From Ruania zhangjianzhongii (lineage in GTDB: Bacteria; Actinomycetota; Actinomycetes; Actinomycetales; Beutenbergiaceae): a DNA stretch of 64,000 nt. Position 1 is the stretch's first letter. The number at the start of each line of letters is the position of its first letter. Position numbers and translations under genes: made by a program. The DNA is taken from positions 1,860,001-1,924,000 of the forward strand of contig NZ_CP042828.1 in the NCBI RefSeq assembly GCF_008000995.1, written 5' to 3'. The notes under the pieces were generated by a model, which was given only the letters and a program-made list of their open reading frames with translations, was not told the DNA's origin and searched no databases. This document shows positions 16,997-25,218 of the stretch, piece after piece.

Positions 16997-19237
16997 GTGG
17001 CACAAGTATCCGACGGACAGGTGTGGGGCGGGGACAGCCGTGCCCTGACGAAGCTGGTGGGCGAGCGGGGCGCCAAGCAGCTCGCACAGGTCGGGGTGAC
17101 CAGCCCGGCCGACCTGCTCCGCTACTACCCGCGCAAGTACCTGCACCGCGGCCGGTACAGCCGGCTGCTGGACCTGGTCTCCGGTGAGCACGCCACGGTG
17201 ATGGCCGAGGTGCGCAAGGTGGAGCACCGCCAGGCCCGGAACAAGCCGCTGCACATCATCAAGGTCACCATCACCGACGGCCATACCGACCTCCCGCTGA
17301 CGTTCTTCGCCCGCCGCCCGTACATGGCCGAGTACATCAAGAAGCGGCTGCCGCTGGGTACCTCGGCGATGTTCTCCGGGCAGGTGAAGAAGGACAAGCG
17401 TGGTGGTCTGGAGCTGATCCACCCCGAGTACGAGCCGCTGCCCGAAGTGCTCGATGAGGAGGAGGCGGCCCGGCGCGCCGCGCGCCCGGTGCCGGTGTAC
17501 CCGGCTACCGCGAAGCTGCCCACCTGGAAGATCGCCGAGATGATGCGTCTGGTGCTGGAGCCGCTGCAGCCCGGCGAGGTGGCCGATGTGCTGCCCGAGG
17601 ATGTCCGCGAGCGCCGCGAGCTGGTCGGCACGGTGCCCGCCCTGCACATGATCCACGACCCGGCCAATGATCTGGACTGGAAGACGGCCCGCCGGCGGTT
17701 CGCCTACGAGGAGGCGTTCCTGCTGCAGACCGCACTGGCCCGCCGCCGCGCGGACGTGGCCGCCCATGAGGCCACCCCGCGGCCCGGCAGCGCGGATGGT
17801 CTGCTCACCGCTCTGGACGGCCAGCTGCCGTTCGCCCTCACCGACGGGCAACGGCAGGTCAGTGCCGAGATCAGTGGTGACCTGGCCGAGGCCAGCCCGA
17901 TGCAGCGGCTGCTGCAGGGCGAGGTCGGCTCCGGGAAGACCGTGGTGGCGCTGCGGGCGATGGCCCAGGTGATCGACTCCGGCGGCCAAGCGGCACTGCT
18001 CGCCCCCACGGAGGTGCTCGCCCAGCAGCACGCCCGCTCGATCGAGCACCTGCTCGGACCGCTGGCCGAGGCCGGGATGCTCGGCGGTGACGCGCGCGGC
18101 ACCCAGGTGGTGCTGCTCACCGGCTCGGTCACCGGCGCCGCCCGCCGGCAGGCCCTGGCCGACGCGGCCTCCGGAGCAGCGGGGATCGTGATCGGTACGC
18201 ACGCACTGCTGAACGAGAAGGTGCAGTTCGCCGACCTTGCCCTGACCGTGATCGACGAGCAGCACCGGTTCGGGGTAGAGCAGCGGGACGCGCTGCGCGC
18301 CAAGGGCCGGACGATGCCGCACCAGCTCTACCTGACCGCCACCCCGATTCCGCGGTCGGTGGCGATGACGTTCTTCGGCGACGTGGAGGTCTCCACCCTG
18401 CGGGAGATCCCTGCCGGGCGCTCCGGGGTGAGCACGCACCTGGTGCCCTCCGGTCAGGAGCGGTGGATGCAGCGGGTCTGGACACTGATCGCCGAGCAGG
18501 TCGGCGCCGGCCACCGGGCCTACGTGGTCGCTCCGCGGATCACCTCCACCGCCACCGAGGACGACGGCGCACCCGACCTGGCCCCGGAGGCGGACGGGGA
18601 TCAGGACGCACCCGCCGGCGGGCCTCCGGCCACAGTGGAGGACACGTTCACCCGGCTCAGCCAGGAGCCGGCGCTGGCCGGGATCGCGCTCGGGCTGATG
18701 CACGGGCGGCTCAGTGCGGAAGAGAAGGACGAGGCGATGGCCGCCTTTGCCGACGGCCGCGTTCCGGTGCTGGTCACCACCACAGTGATCGAGGTGGGGG
18801 TGGACGTTCCGGAGGCCACGGTGATGGTGGTCCTCGACGCCGACCGGTTCGGCCTGTCCCAGCTGCACCAGCTGCGCGGGCGGATCGGGCGCGGTAGCGC
18901 CGCCGGGACCTGTTTGCTGGTCACCGGAGCGGGCGAGGACACAGCTGCCCTGGAGCGGCTGACGGCGATGACCGCGACCACCGACGGGTTCGTGCTGGCG
19001 GAGAAGGACCTGGAGCAGCGCCGGGAGGGTGACGTGCTCGGAGCGGCGCAGTCCGGGCGGGGGTCCTCGTTGCGGCTACTCTCGGTGGTGCGTGACCGCG
19101 AGCTGATCGAGGATGCGCGCCAGGACGCCCGGGCGCTGATCACAGCCGACCCCAACCTGGTGCACCACCTTGAGGTACTGACCGCGATCACCGAGCTCGT
19201 CGACCCCGATCATGAGGAGTTCCTGGACCGTGCCTAA
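16997..19237 (+). CDS. recG: ATP-dependent DNA helicase RecG
   Basis: 746 residues, the usual actinobacterial length. RecG remodels stalled forks and branched DNA. An N-terminal wedge OB-fold domain (about 60-200) is followed by the helicase core with Walker A GEVGSGKT (near 310), the DEQH box (VIDEQHRFGVEQR), motif III TATPIPRS, and C-terminal motifs (TTVIEVGVDVPEA, QLRGRIGRG) plus the RecG-specific tail. I chose GTG 16997, with a TATCAT box eight bases upstream; any longer N-terminus would be non-homologous. Its end overlaps the ABC ATPase gene by eight bases. Confidence 0.96.
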   Translation: MAQVSDGQVWGGDSRALTKLVGERGAKQLAQVGVTSPADLLRYYPRKYLHRGRYSRLLDLVSGEHATVMAEVRKVEHRQARNKPLHIIKVTITDGHTDLPLTFFARRPYMAEYIKKRLPLGTSAMFSGQVKKDKRGGLELIHPEYEPLPEVLDEEEAARRAARPVPVYPATAKLPTWKIAEMMRLVLEPLQPGEVADVLPEDVRERRELVGTVPALHMIHDPANDLDWKTARRRFAYEEAFLLQTALARRRADVAAHEATPRPGSADGLLTALDGQLPFALTDGQRQVSAEISGDLAEASPMQRLLQGEVGSGKTVVALRAMAQVIDSGGQAALLAPTEVLAQQHARSIEHLLGPLAEAGMLGGDARGTQVVLLTGSVTGAARRQALADAASGAAGIVIGTHALLNEKVQFADLALTVIDEQHRFGVEQRDALRAKGRTMPHQLYLTATPIPRSVAMTFFGDVEVSTLREIPAGRSGVSTHLVPSGQERWMQRVWTLIAEQVGAGHRAYVVAPRITSTATEDDGAPDLAPEADGDQDAPAGGPPATVEDTFTRLSQEPALAGIALGLMHGRLSAEEKDEAMAAFADGRVPVLVTTTVIEVGVDVPEATVMVVLDADRFGLSQLHQLRGRIGRGSAAGTCLLVTGAGEDTAALERLTAMTATTDGFVLAEKDLEQRREGDVLGAAQSGRGSSLRLLSVVRDRELIEDARQDARALITADPNLVHHLEVLTAITELVDPDHEEFLDRA

Positions 19238-19961
19238 TCCACAACGGGCCGGTAAAGCGGCGAAGAAGGCCGCCAAGCCGTTGCTGAAGGCCAGCTCGGT
19301 GAGCGTGGGGTACGGATCCACGATGGCCAGCGCGGTCTGCCCACCGATCAACGTGACCATGTCCGCTGGGCAGGGGCTGGCCGTGGTCGGTGCGAACGGC
19401 ACCGGGAAGTCCACGTTCCTGCGGGCTGCGGCGGGGTTGCTGGAGGTGCTCGGCGGCACGATCGACGTGCTCGGTATGCCGGTGGACGAACGGGCCCGTC
19501 GGTTCCGTGCCGAAGTGGCCGTGGTGCTGGACGAGGACTCCTATCTCCCGGCGCTGACGGTGCGCGAGCACCTGCTCCTCACTGCCCGAGGGCACGGGAT
19601 GCGCGAGGTCAGCTCCCTGGTCACCGAGCAGGTGGAGGCTTTCGGCCTGACCGAACGGCAGAATGCCTTACCCACGGCGCTCTCCTCCGGTCAGCGCCGC
19701 CGGCTGCTGCTCGCTGCGGCGTTCGTGCGCCCGCGCACGCTGCTCGTACTGGATGAACCAGAGCAGCGGCTGGACTCCGGGATGCGGGACCGGCTCGGGG
19801 AGCGCCTGGCCGCCGAGCGGGACGCCGGTGGTGGAGTGATCATGGCCACGCACGACCCGGTGCTGGTGCGCGAGGTGGCCACCAAGGCGCTGCTGCTGGC
19901 CGAGGACTCGGTGCGGGTGGTGTCGGCGGACGAGGGTGCCGAAGCGATCGAGGCGCTGTGA
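19230..19961 (+). CDS. ABC transporter ATP-binding protein
   Basis: 243 residues. Walker A GANGTGKST (near 57), the signature LSSGQRRRLLL and Walker B LLVLDEPEQ are present, though the signature is LSSGQ instead of LSGGQ and the usual D-loop is altered. GTG 19230 overlaps the recG stop by eight bases and has GAGGAG ten bases upstream; ATG 19212 is an alternative. A basic lysine-rich N-terminus (AGKAAKKAAKPLLK) precedes the domain. The next gene encodes its likely membrane partner, overlapping by four bases. Substrate unknown. Confidence 0.9.
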   Translation: MPNPQRAGKAAKKAAKPLLKASSVSVGYGSTMASAVCPPINVTMSAGQGLAVVGANGTGKSTFLRAAAGLLEVLGGTIDVLGMPVDERARRFRAEVAVVLDEDSYLPALTVREHLLLTARGHGMREVSSLVTEQVEAFGLTERQNALPTALSSGQRRRLLLAAAFVRPRTLLVLDEPEQRLDSGMRDRLGERLAAERDAGGGVIMATHDPVLVREVATKALLLAEDSVRVVSADEGAEAIEAL

Positions 19962-21583
19962 CCACCGGCGACGTCGAGGAGTCCTGGCCCACCGGGCGCC
20001 AGCTGCGCAAGCTCACCCGCGCTGCCACCGAGGCGCACACCGGTGGGCATATGGGCGAGCTGGTCTCCGAGGTCTACTCGGTGCTGTTCAGCGGCGCGAT
20101 CGCGGTGGTGATGGTGCTCGGTGCGGTGCAGGGGCTGAACGCCTCGCTGCATCCGGGTCCGGAGGCTGCCACCGTGGACCCCAGCTGGCTGGCGCTGATC
20201 GTGGGCCTGGTGGTGGCCGGCGCGGTGATCGGGCTGGCCGGGCGGCTCGGCCCGGTGGGGATGGGCGGCGCACAGGCACTGTGGTGGCTGACCACTCCGG
20301 CGGACCGGCGCACGCTGCTGCGGCCCCGCCTGGTGCTGCTGCCGGTGGTCGGGGCGCTGGTGGGCCTGGTCGGCGGGCTGCTGGTCGGCTTCCTGGCGTT
20401 CGGTGCCTTCGGGCCGAACCTGCTCTGGGTCACCGTGGACTTCGTGCTGGCCGGCGCGGTGATGGTGCTCGCCGTGGCGGCGGGGCAGGTGCGCGCTGGG
20501 GCCGGTGCCACCGGCCGGATGCGCCCCTCCGTGCTGGCCGGTGATGTGCTCACCGCCGCCGGGCCGCTGGCCGCGCTCGCTCTGGTGCTGCTGCGCCCGG
20601 AGCCGATCTCGGTGGACTGGGTGCACCTCGGACCGATCATCGCCGCCGTACTCGGCGTGCTGCTGGTGGCCAGCCTGTGGTGGCTGGACCGCGGGCTGGA
20701 GCAGATCTCCGGACGGGAGCTGCGGGCCAGGGGCTCGGTGGCCTCCTACGCCTCCGGTGCGGTCACCTCGATGGACACGCGTGAGCTGGGCCGGGCACTG
20801 AATGTGAACACCGCGCGGGACGCCCGCCGCCGCTCCGCGCCAATGCTCGGGGCACGCGGCCCGGTCAGCGCCATCCTCGTGGGTGATGCCACGGTGCTCA
20901 TCCGCACCCCACGGCACCTGATCCAGATCGCCGTGGGCCTGTGCGTAGCGCTCCTGGGGCTGGCGGCCGGCTGGCCGGTGGTGACGAACGTGGTGCTGCT
21001 GCTCGCTGGTGGGATGCTCACCTCGATGGCCACCGGGGAGGGGTCCCGCCGTGCGGAGATGGCTCCGGTGCTGGACCGGCACTTCCCGATCGCCGGCGCC
21101 GACGTCCGCCGGGCGCGGATACTGCTACCGATGCTGGTGATGGTGCCCTGGGCGCTGGTGGTGTTCGGCCTGTGGGGGTGGGTGCACGGGGAGCTGCTCG
21201 GCTACCTGCTCCTCGGTCTGGTGACCGGACCGGTGTTCGCCGCCGGGGTGCTGCGGGGCGCCTACCGCAAGCCGCCGGACTGGTCCAAGCCGCTGGTACC
21301 GGGCCCGTTCGGGCCGATGGCACCCGGGGTGATCGCCGCCTTCGCCCGCGGCCCGGACATCGTGGTGCTCTGTGCCGTGCCGATGATCGTGGGTGTGCTG
21401 GCGCTCGGCGTCACGCCGATCATCCTCGCGGTGCAGCTCGGTACCTCGCTCATCGCCCTGGCGATCGCGACCCGAGCACCCAAGGACGGTGGCAAGGGCT
21501 GGATGGCACGGATGACCGAGCAGGCCGAGGAACAGCGCAAGGAATCGCAGCAACTGCGCGACGCCCGTCGCGGCCGCCGGTGA
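19958..21583 (+). CDS. DUF6297-type multi-spanning membrane protein, ABC partner
   Basis: 541 residues with roughly 10-12 hydrophobic segments across almost the full length and a charged C-terminal tail (EQAEEQRKESQQLRDARRGRR). It starts at GTG 19958 inside the ATPase stop codon, so translation is coupled and the two probably form one ABC exporter. The family (DUF6297, restricted to actinobacteria) has no known function. No extracellular binding domain is seen. Confidence 0.75.
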   Translation: MTTGDVEESWPTGRQLRKLTRAATEAHTGGHMGELVSEVYSVLFSGAIAVVMVLGAVQGLNASLHPGPEAATVDPSWLALIVGLVVAGAVIGLAGRLGPVGMGGAQALWWLTTPADRRTLLRPRLVLLPVVGALVGLVGGLLVGFLAFGAFGPNLLWVTVDFVLAGAVMVLAVAAGQVRAGAGATGRMRPSVLAGDVLTAAGPLAALALVLLRPEPISVDWVHLGPIIAAVLGVLLVASLWWLDRGLEQISGRELRARGSVASYASGAVTSMDTRELGRALNVNTARDARRRSAPMLGARGPVSAILVGDATVLIRTPRHLIQIAVGLCVALLGLAAGWPVVTNVVLLLAGGMLTSMATGEGSRRAEMAPVLDRHFPIAGADVRRARILLPMLVMVPWALVVFGLWGWVHGELLGYLLLGLVTGPVFAAGVLRGAYRKPPDWSKPLVPGPFGPMAPGVIAAFARGPDIVVLCAVPMIVGVLALGVTPIILAVQLGTSLIALAIATRAPKDGGKGWMARMTEQAEEQRKESQQLRDARRGRR

Positions 21584-22134
21584 CCCGGATCGTGGCCGGC
21601 ACCGCCGGCGGTCAACGGCTCCAGGTGCCTGCGAAAGGTACCCGGCCGACCAGCGAGCGGGTCCGTGAGGCACTGTTCTCCCACCTGGACCACCTCGGCT
21701 ACACCGACGGCACCCTGGTGCTGGACCTGTACGCCGGCTCCGGTGCCCTCGGCCTGGAGGCCGTCAGCCGCGGCGCGGCCCGTGCGGTGCTGGTGGAGTC
21801 TGCCCGCGGCGCAGCCGCTGCCTGTCGCGCCAACGCCGCCAGCACCCAGCTGGCCGACCGGGTGCGGATCCGCAGCGTCCCGGTACAGCGCTACCTCGCC
21901 GGCCCGCCCCCCGCCGAACCGTTCGACCTGGTGCTCTGCGACCCGCCGTACGCGGACGAGACCACCGACGAGGTACTCACGGCGCTCACTGCGCAGGGCT
22001 GGCTCGCCGGCGACGCGCTGGTGGTGGTGGAACGCGACGTGCGCAGCCCGGCGCCGGTGTGGCCGGCCGGCTGGCAGGAACAGCCGGCCCGTCGCTACGG
22101 CGAGACCGCGATCCACCTGGCCCGCACCCCCTGA
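21580..22134 (+). CDS. rsmD: 16S rRNA (guanine966-N2)-methyltransferase RsmD
   Basis: 184 residues, Rossmann-fold SAM-dependent methyltransferase. The N-terminus TRIVAGTAGGQRL is characteristic. LDLYAGSGALGLEA (near 50) binds SAM, and the catalytic DPPY occurs in LVLCDPPYADE. It starts at GTG 21580, overlapping the previous stop by four bases. In many actinobacteria rsmD sits between recG and coaD; here about 4.8 kb of sugar genes separates it from coaD. Confidence 0.93.
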   Translation: MTRIVAGTAGGQRLQVPAKGTRPTSERVREALFSHLDHLGYTDGTLVLDLYAGSGALGLEAVSRGAARAVLVESARGAAAACRANAASTQLADRVRIRSVPVQRYLAGPPPAEPFDLVLCDPPYADETTDEVLTALTAQGWLAGDALVVVERDVRSPAPVWPAGWQEQPARRYGETAIHLARTP

Positions 22135-22166
22135 TCGGCCCGTGCGCCGGAGTCCCCACCGCCCCC

Positions 22167-22251
22167 GCGCCACGCGGCCCCACTCGCCACCCGGTCCCGC
22201 TCGCCACCCGGTCCCGCTCGCCACCCCGCCCCACGCGCCACCCCGCCCCAC
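22167..22251. repeat. 17-bp tandem repeat, five copies
   Basis: Copies begin at 22167, 22184, 22201, 22218 and 22235; copies 2 and 3 read TCGCCACCCGGTCCCGC exactly. Copies 4 and 5 read NCGCCACCCCGCCCCAC, and copy 1 is a variant of these. It lies between the convergent rsmD and oxidoreductase genes. Confidence 0.85.
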
Positions 22252-22324
22252 GTTGCCTGAGTACCGGTTTGCAGGCTGAGTACCAGAATTCCGGTCCTCC
22301 ACCTGCAAGTGGGTGTTCAGACGA

Positions 22325-22411
22325 GTGTGTAGCGCGAGAGGGTGCGCCGGGCGGTGTGCAGCGCGGGAGGGTGCGCCGGGCGGTGTGCAGCGCGGGAGGG
22401 TGCGCCGGGAG
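22325..22411. repeat. 29-bp tandem repeat, three copies
   Basis: Units at 22325-22353, 22354-22382 and 22383-22411. Copies 2 and 3 differ by one base; copy 1 has two further changes. Each unit carries GGGTGCGCCGGG. Together with the 17-bp array it fills most of the 327-nt gap 22135-22461, which has no gene. Confidence 0.9.
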
Positions 22412-22461
22412 TCTCAGGCGTCGTGGGCCCGGGTCGTGAGCCGGCGGCGCCCCGCGACGGG

Positions 22462-23589
22462 TCAGCGGGTCCAGGGGGCGCCGAGGGCGGTGAACGTGTC
22501 CAGCTCGGTGGCCACCCGGCGGCACCAGGCGTCCACCTCGTGCAGCACCCGGTACTGCTCCGGGCCGGCGCCGTGGGCGGTGAAATGCTCTCCGGCCACC
22601 TGCTGAGGGTCCGGGGCGGTGCGGACCGCTTCCAGCACCCGCATGAACGCCCCGGTGTCGGCCAGTGCGGACAGCAGGGGTGCGCCGGTGTCCAGGTGGT
22701 CGACCAGGTTGCGCAGCAGCCCGGTACGGCCGAGCTGCTCGGTGTGTTCCCCGGCTTGGGAGCGCACGGTGAGCACATCGTCGGTGTAGGACAGCTCGAG
22801 CTCGCCGGTGGTGCCGTGCACCTGCACCGTCGGCGGGACCCACCCGTCCGTCTCGGTGGCCAGCGTGAGGCCGAGGGCGATCGGGGTGCCGCGCCGGGTG
22901 CGCAGGCGTACGGCGGAGGTGTCGTCGGCCTCGATGTCGTTCACCCGGAACAGGTCGACCTCGACCTCGGCCACATCGTCGGCCTGGGTGGAACCGTCGA
23001 TCCGCAGTGCGGTGGCGACGGCGTGCGCGAGCGGGTTGGTGACCACCCCGTCCACGACGTCCACACCGTCCAGGTGCCGCCGGCCGGCCCAGCGGGATCG
23101 GTCGTAGTAGGAGCGCGCCCGGCGCCAGAGCCCGAGCCCGCCGATCCCGGTGACCTCACCGATGGCTCCCGCCTCGAGATACTCGGTGATCCGGTCCAGG
23201 GCGAGCGAGCCGAAGCTCTGGAAGCCCACCTGCACCGGCCGTCCGGTCTCTGCCGCCACTTCGGTCAGCGCGGTGAACTCGGCCAGTGACGCCGTCGTCG
23301 GCTTCTCCAGCAGCACGGCAGACCCTGCGCGCAGCGCCTTGGTGGCCAATGCCAGGTGGGTGTGGATCGGGGTCGCTATCACCACCACGTCCGGCACCAC
23401 CTGGGCCAGCAGCTCGTCCAGATCGGTGTGCACCGGTGTGCCGGCGGGCAGGTGTCGCGCCTCCGCGCCGCCGCGCGGGTCGGCTACCGCGACCACCTCC
23501 GCGAGTCCGTCGGCGCTCATCCGCTCCAGCTCGGCGAGGTGGTGCTTGCCGTATCCGTGGATGCCGATGACGGCGAAGGTGGTTCTCAC
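22462..23589 (-). CDS. Gfo/Idh/MocA-family sugar oxidoreductase
   Basis: 375 residues. An N-terminal NAD(P)-binding Rossmann domain (VIGIHGYGKHHLAEL), the EKPTTASLAEF motif with catalytic-site lysine near 95, and a C-terminal alpha/beta sheet domain. Such enzymes oxidise or epimerise sugars and cyclitols in the cytoplasm. GTG 23589 overlaps the stop of the upstream DUF6807 gene by four bases, so they form one operon. With DUF6807 and a divergent ThuA-like gene, the context suggests keto-sugar or modified-glycoside metabolism. Substrate unknown. Confidence 0.88.
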   Translation of the reverse strand: MRTTFAVIGIHGYGKHHLAELERMSADGLAEVVAVADPRGGAEARHLPAGTPVHTDLDELLAQVVPDVVVIATPIHTHLALATKALRAGSAVLLEKPTTASLAEFTALTEVAAETGRPVQVGFQSFGSLALDRITEYLEAGAIGEVTGIGGLGLWRRARSYYDRSRWAGRRHLDGVDVVDGVVTNPLAHAVATALRIDGSTQADDVAEVEVDLFRVNDIEADDTSAVRLRTRRGTPIALGLTLATETDGWVPPTVQVHGTTGELELSYTDDVLTVRSQAGEHTEQLGRTGLLRNLVDHLDTGAPLLSALADTGAFMRVLEAVRTAPDPQQVAGEHFTAHGAGPEQYRVLHEVDAWCRRVATELDTFTALGAPWTR

Positions 23590-24416
23590 GAGAGTTGCTC
23601 CAGCTCGGTGTAGAGAGTTCGGGCAGTATCGGTATCGATCGTGCGGTCGAGCAGCACCCCGGTCAGGTGCAGGTCGAGCTGCTCACCGTGCGGAAGATGC
23701 CGTGGGGCCTCCCAGGCTACGGCCGGACCGGCGCCCACGTACCCACCGGTGCGCACGAACCAGGGCAGCACCTGCGTACGGGACTGGGCGAGCAGCAGGC
23801 TCACCGGCCCGGTCGGGCGGTCCTGGGTGAGCAGCAGCCACGGTGAGGTGGACCCGAGCGGCTCCCCACCGCCGTCGACCTGGGCCGTGGTGGCCAGCTG
23901 ATCGCCGGAGATGCGCCAGAACAGACCGCCGTAACCGGCCCCCACACGGCCCCGGGTGGCCGGTGAGCCGAACGTCAGGTCGCCGGAATCGGCGAGCAGC
24001 CGGCTGTGCCAGCTGAGCGCCCAGCCGTCCCAGGCAGGCAGTAGCTCGGCGGTGATGCGGCGCTGCTCGGTGAGCAGGTGGTGCCCGTCCACGTCGAGGA
24101 ACTCCACCTGCTGGTCGATCGCGTGTGCAGTCGCCTCCACCGGCCCGCCCACCTGGCGGCCGTGGTTGTCCAGCATCTGGTAGCCGCTCGAGTGGACGTA
24201 GCTTCCGCCGCCCCAGAACATCGAGCCGTTGATCTCCACGACGGCGTTGCTCACCCCGTAGTGGTGGCGATGGTCCGCAGGGGCTACTTCGGTCAACGGC
24301 TGCCCGGCGAGCGTGCTCACCGGGTGCAGGTACGGTCGCGGGGAGAGTTCGGTGGGCATGTCCCGCCCGTCGCAGTAGCGGGCTACCTCGCGGGTGCCGA
24401 TGCTCAGGCTGGTCAC
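23586..24416 (-). CDS. DUF6807 (PmoA-like) family protein
   Basis: 276 residues, recognised by PRPYLHPVSTLAGQPLTEVAPADHRHHYGVSNA and HSSGYQMLDNHGR, typical of the DUF6807/PmoA family. No signal peptide and no membrane segment. Its members are usually encoded beside Gfo/Idh/MocA dehydrogenases and ThuA proteins, as here, and a role in sugar metabolism is assumed rather than shown. It is the first gene of the minus-strand pair; the LacI-type operator at 24474-24489 lies in its promoter region. Confidence 0.8.
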   Translation of the reverse strand: MTSLSIGTREVARYCDGRDMPTELSPRPYLHPVSTLAGQPLTEVAPADHRHHYGVSNAVVEINGSMFWGGGSYVHSSGYQMLDNHGRQVGGPVEATAHAIDQQVEFLDVDGHHLLTEQRRITAELLPAWDGWALSWHSRLLADSGDLTFGSPATRGRVGAGYGGLFWRISGDQLATTAQVDGGGEPLGSTSPWLLLTQDRPTGPVSLLLAQSRTQVLPWFVRTGGYVGAGPAVAWEAPRHLPHGEQLDLHLTGVLLDRTIDTDTARTLYTELEQLS

Positions 24417-24473
24417 AGGTCTCCTTCAGGACGAGGCTGGGTGGGGGCAGCGAGGTGTGCTCGTGGCAGTCTA

Positions 24474-24489
24474 TGGTAATCGCTTACCA
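24474..24489. promoter_or_regulatory. LacI-type operator in the DUF6807-ThuA divergent promoter
   Basis: TGGTAATCGCTTACCA: perfect arms TGGTAA/TTACCA around a CG-centred TCGC core, the standard architecture of LacI-family operators. It sits between the divergent starts at 24416 and 24518 and so can control both units. No LacI gene is adjacent. Confidence 0.7.
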
Positions 24490-24517
24490 AGAGCGTGTAC
24501 GTGGAGGGAGCCAGAAC

Positions 24518-25189
24518 ATGAGTGCAGTGGTGATCAGCGGAGCGGGTCGGTACGCCGACCCGTGGCACGACTTCACCGGAACCTCCGCCCGGCTGGCCAC
24601 GGAGCTCACCGCGCTGGGCCTGCCCGCCGAGGTCGCCACGCTGGGCGAGGCGGAGGTGCCCACTGGCGCCGTGGAGCTGCTGGTGGTCAATGCCGGCGGT
24701 GGCAGCACACCGCGCGCGGTCACCGGCACGGCGGCGGACCAGCGTGCGGAGGCACTCGCCGGCTGGGTCCGTGAGGCCGTGGCCGGGGGAGTGCCGGTAC
24801 TGATCACGCACACCGGCTCGAACACGTTCTATGACGACGACCGCTGGGCGAGCCTGATCGGCGGTCGCTGGGTGCCCGGTACCTCCTGGCACCCACCGTT
24901 GGCACCGGCCTGGGTCCAGGTGATCGATCCGGAGCACCCGATCACGGCCGGTATGACCGAGCTGGCGGTCACCGACGAGCGGTACTGCGACCTCGAGGTC
25001 CATCCGGGCAACGCCGTGCTGGTCGACCACGCGGAGGACGGACGGCGGCACCCGATCGTCTGGGCCCGGGAAGCCGGCGGTGTGCGCGTGGTGCACGACG
25101 GGCTCGGCCACGACTCGAATGCCTACGACGGTGCCGACCGGCGCGCCTTGCTGTCCCGTGAAGTGGACTGGCTGCTGCGGCGAGTCTGA
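24518..25189 (+). CDS. ThuA-like domain protein
   Basis: 223 residues, class-I glutamine-amidotransferase-like fold of the ThuA family (LLVVNAGGG, GGVPVLITHTGSNTFYDDDRWASLIGGRWVPGTSWHP, HDGLGHDSNAYD). In known systems ThuA works with a Gfo/Idh-type dehydrogenase in disaccharide 3-keto metabolism. The divergent partner genes here are exactly such a dehydrogenase plus DUF6807. GGAGGG lies nine bases before ATG 24518. The substrate is not evident. Confidence 0.85.
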   Translation: MSAVVISGAGRYADPWHDFTGTSARLATELTALGLPAEVATLGEAEVPTGAVELLVVNAGGGSTPRAVTGTAADQRAEALAGWVREAVAGGVPVLITHTGSNTFYDDDRWASLIGGRWVPGTSWHPPLAPAWVQVIDPEHPITAGMTELAVTDERYCDLEVHPGNAVLVDHAEDGRRHPIVWAREAGGVRVVHDGLGHDSNAYDGADRRALLSREVDWLLRRV

Positions 25190-25218
25190 GCGGTGCCAGG
25201 CCGCGCGCTCGTAGGGGA

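Noticed and set aside
16985-18868. Minus-strand frame of over 600 codons opposite recG
   Set aside because: Antisense shadow rich in His/Arg/Gly; recG motifs on the other strand are complete.
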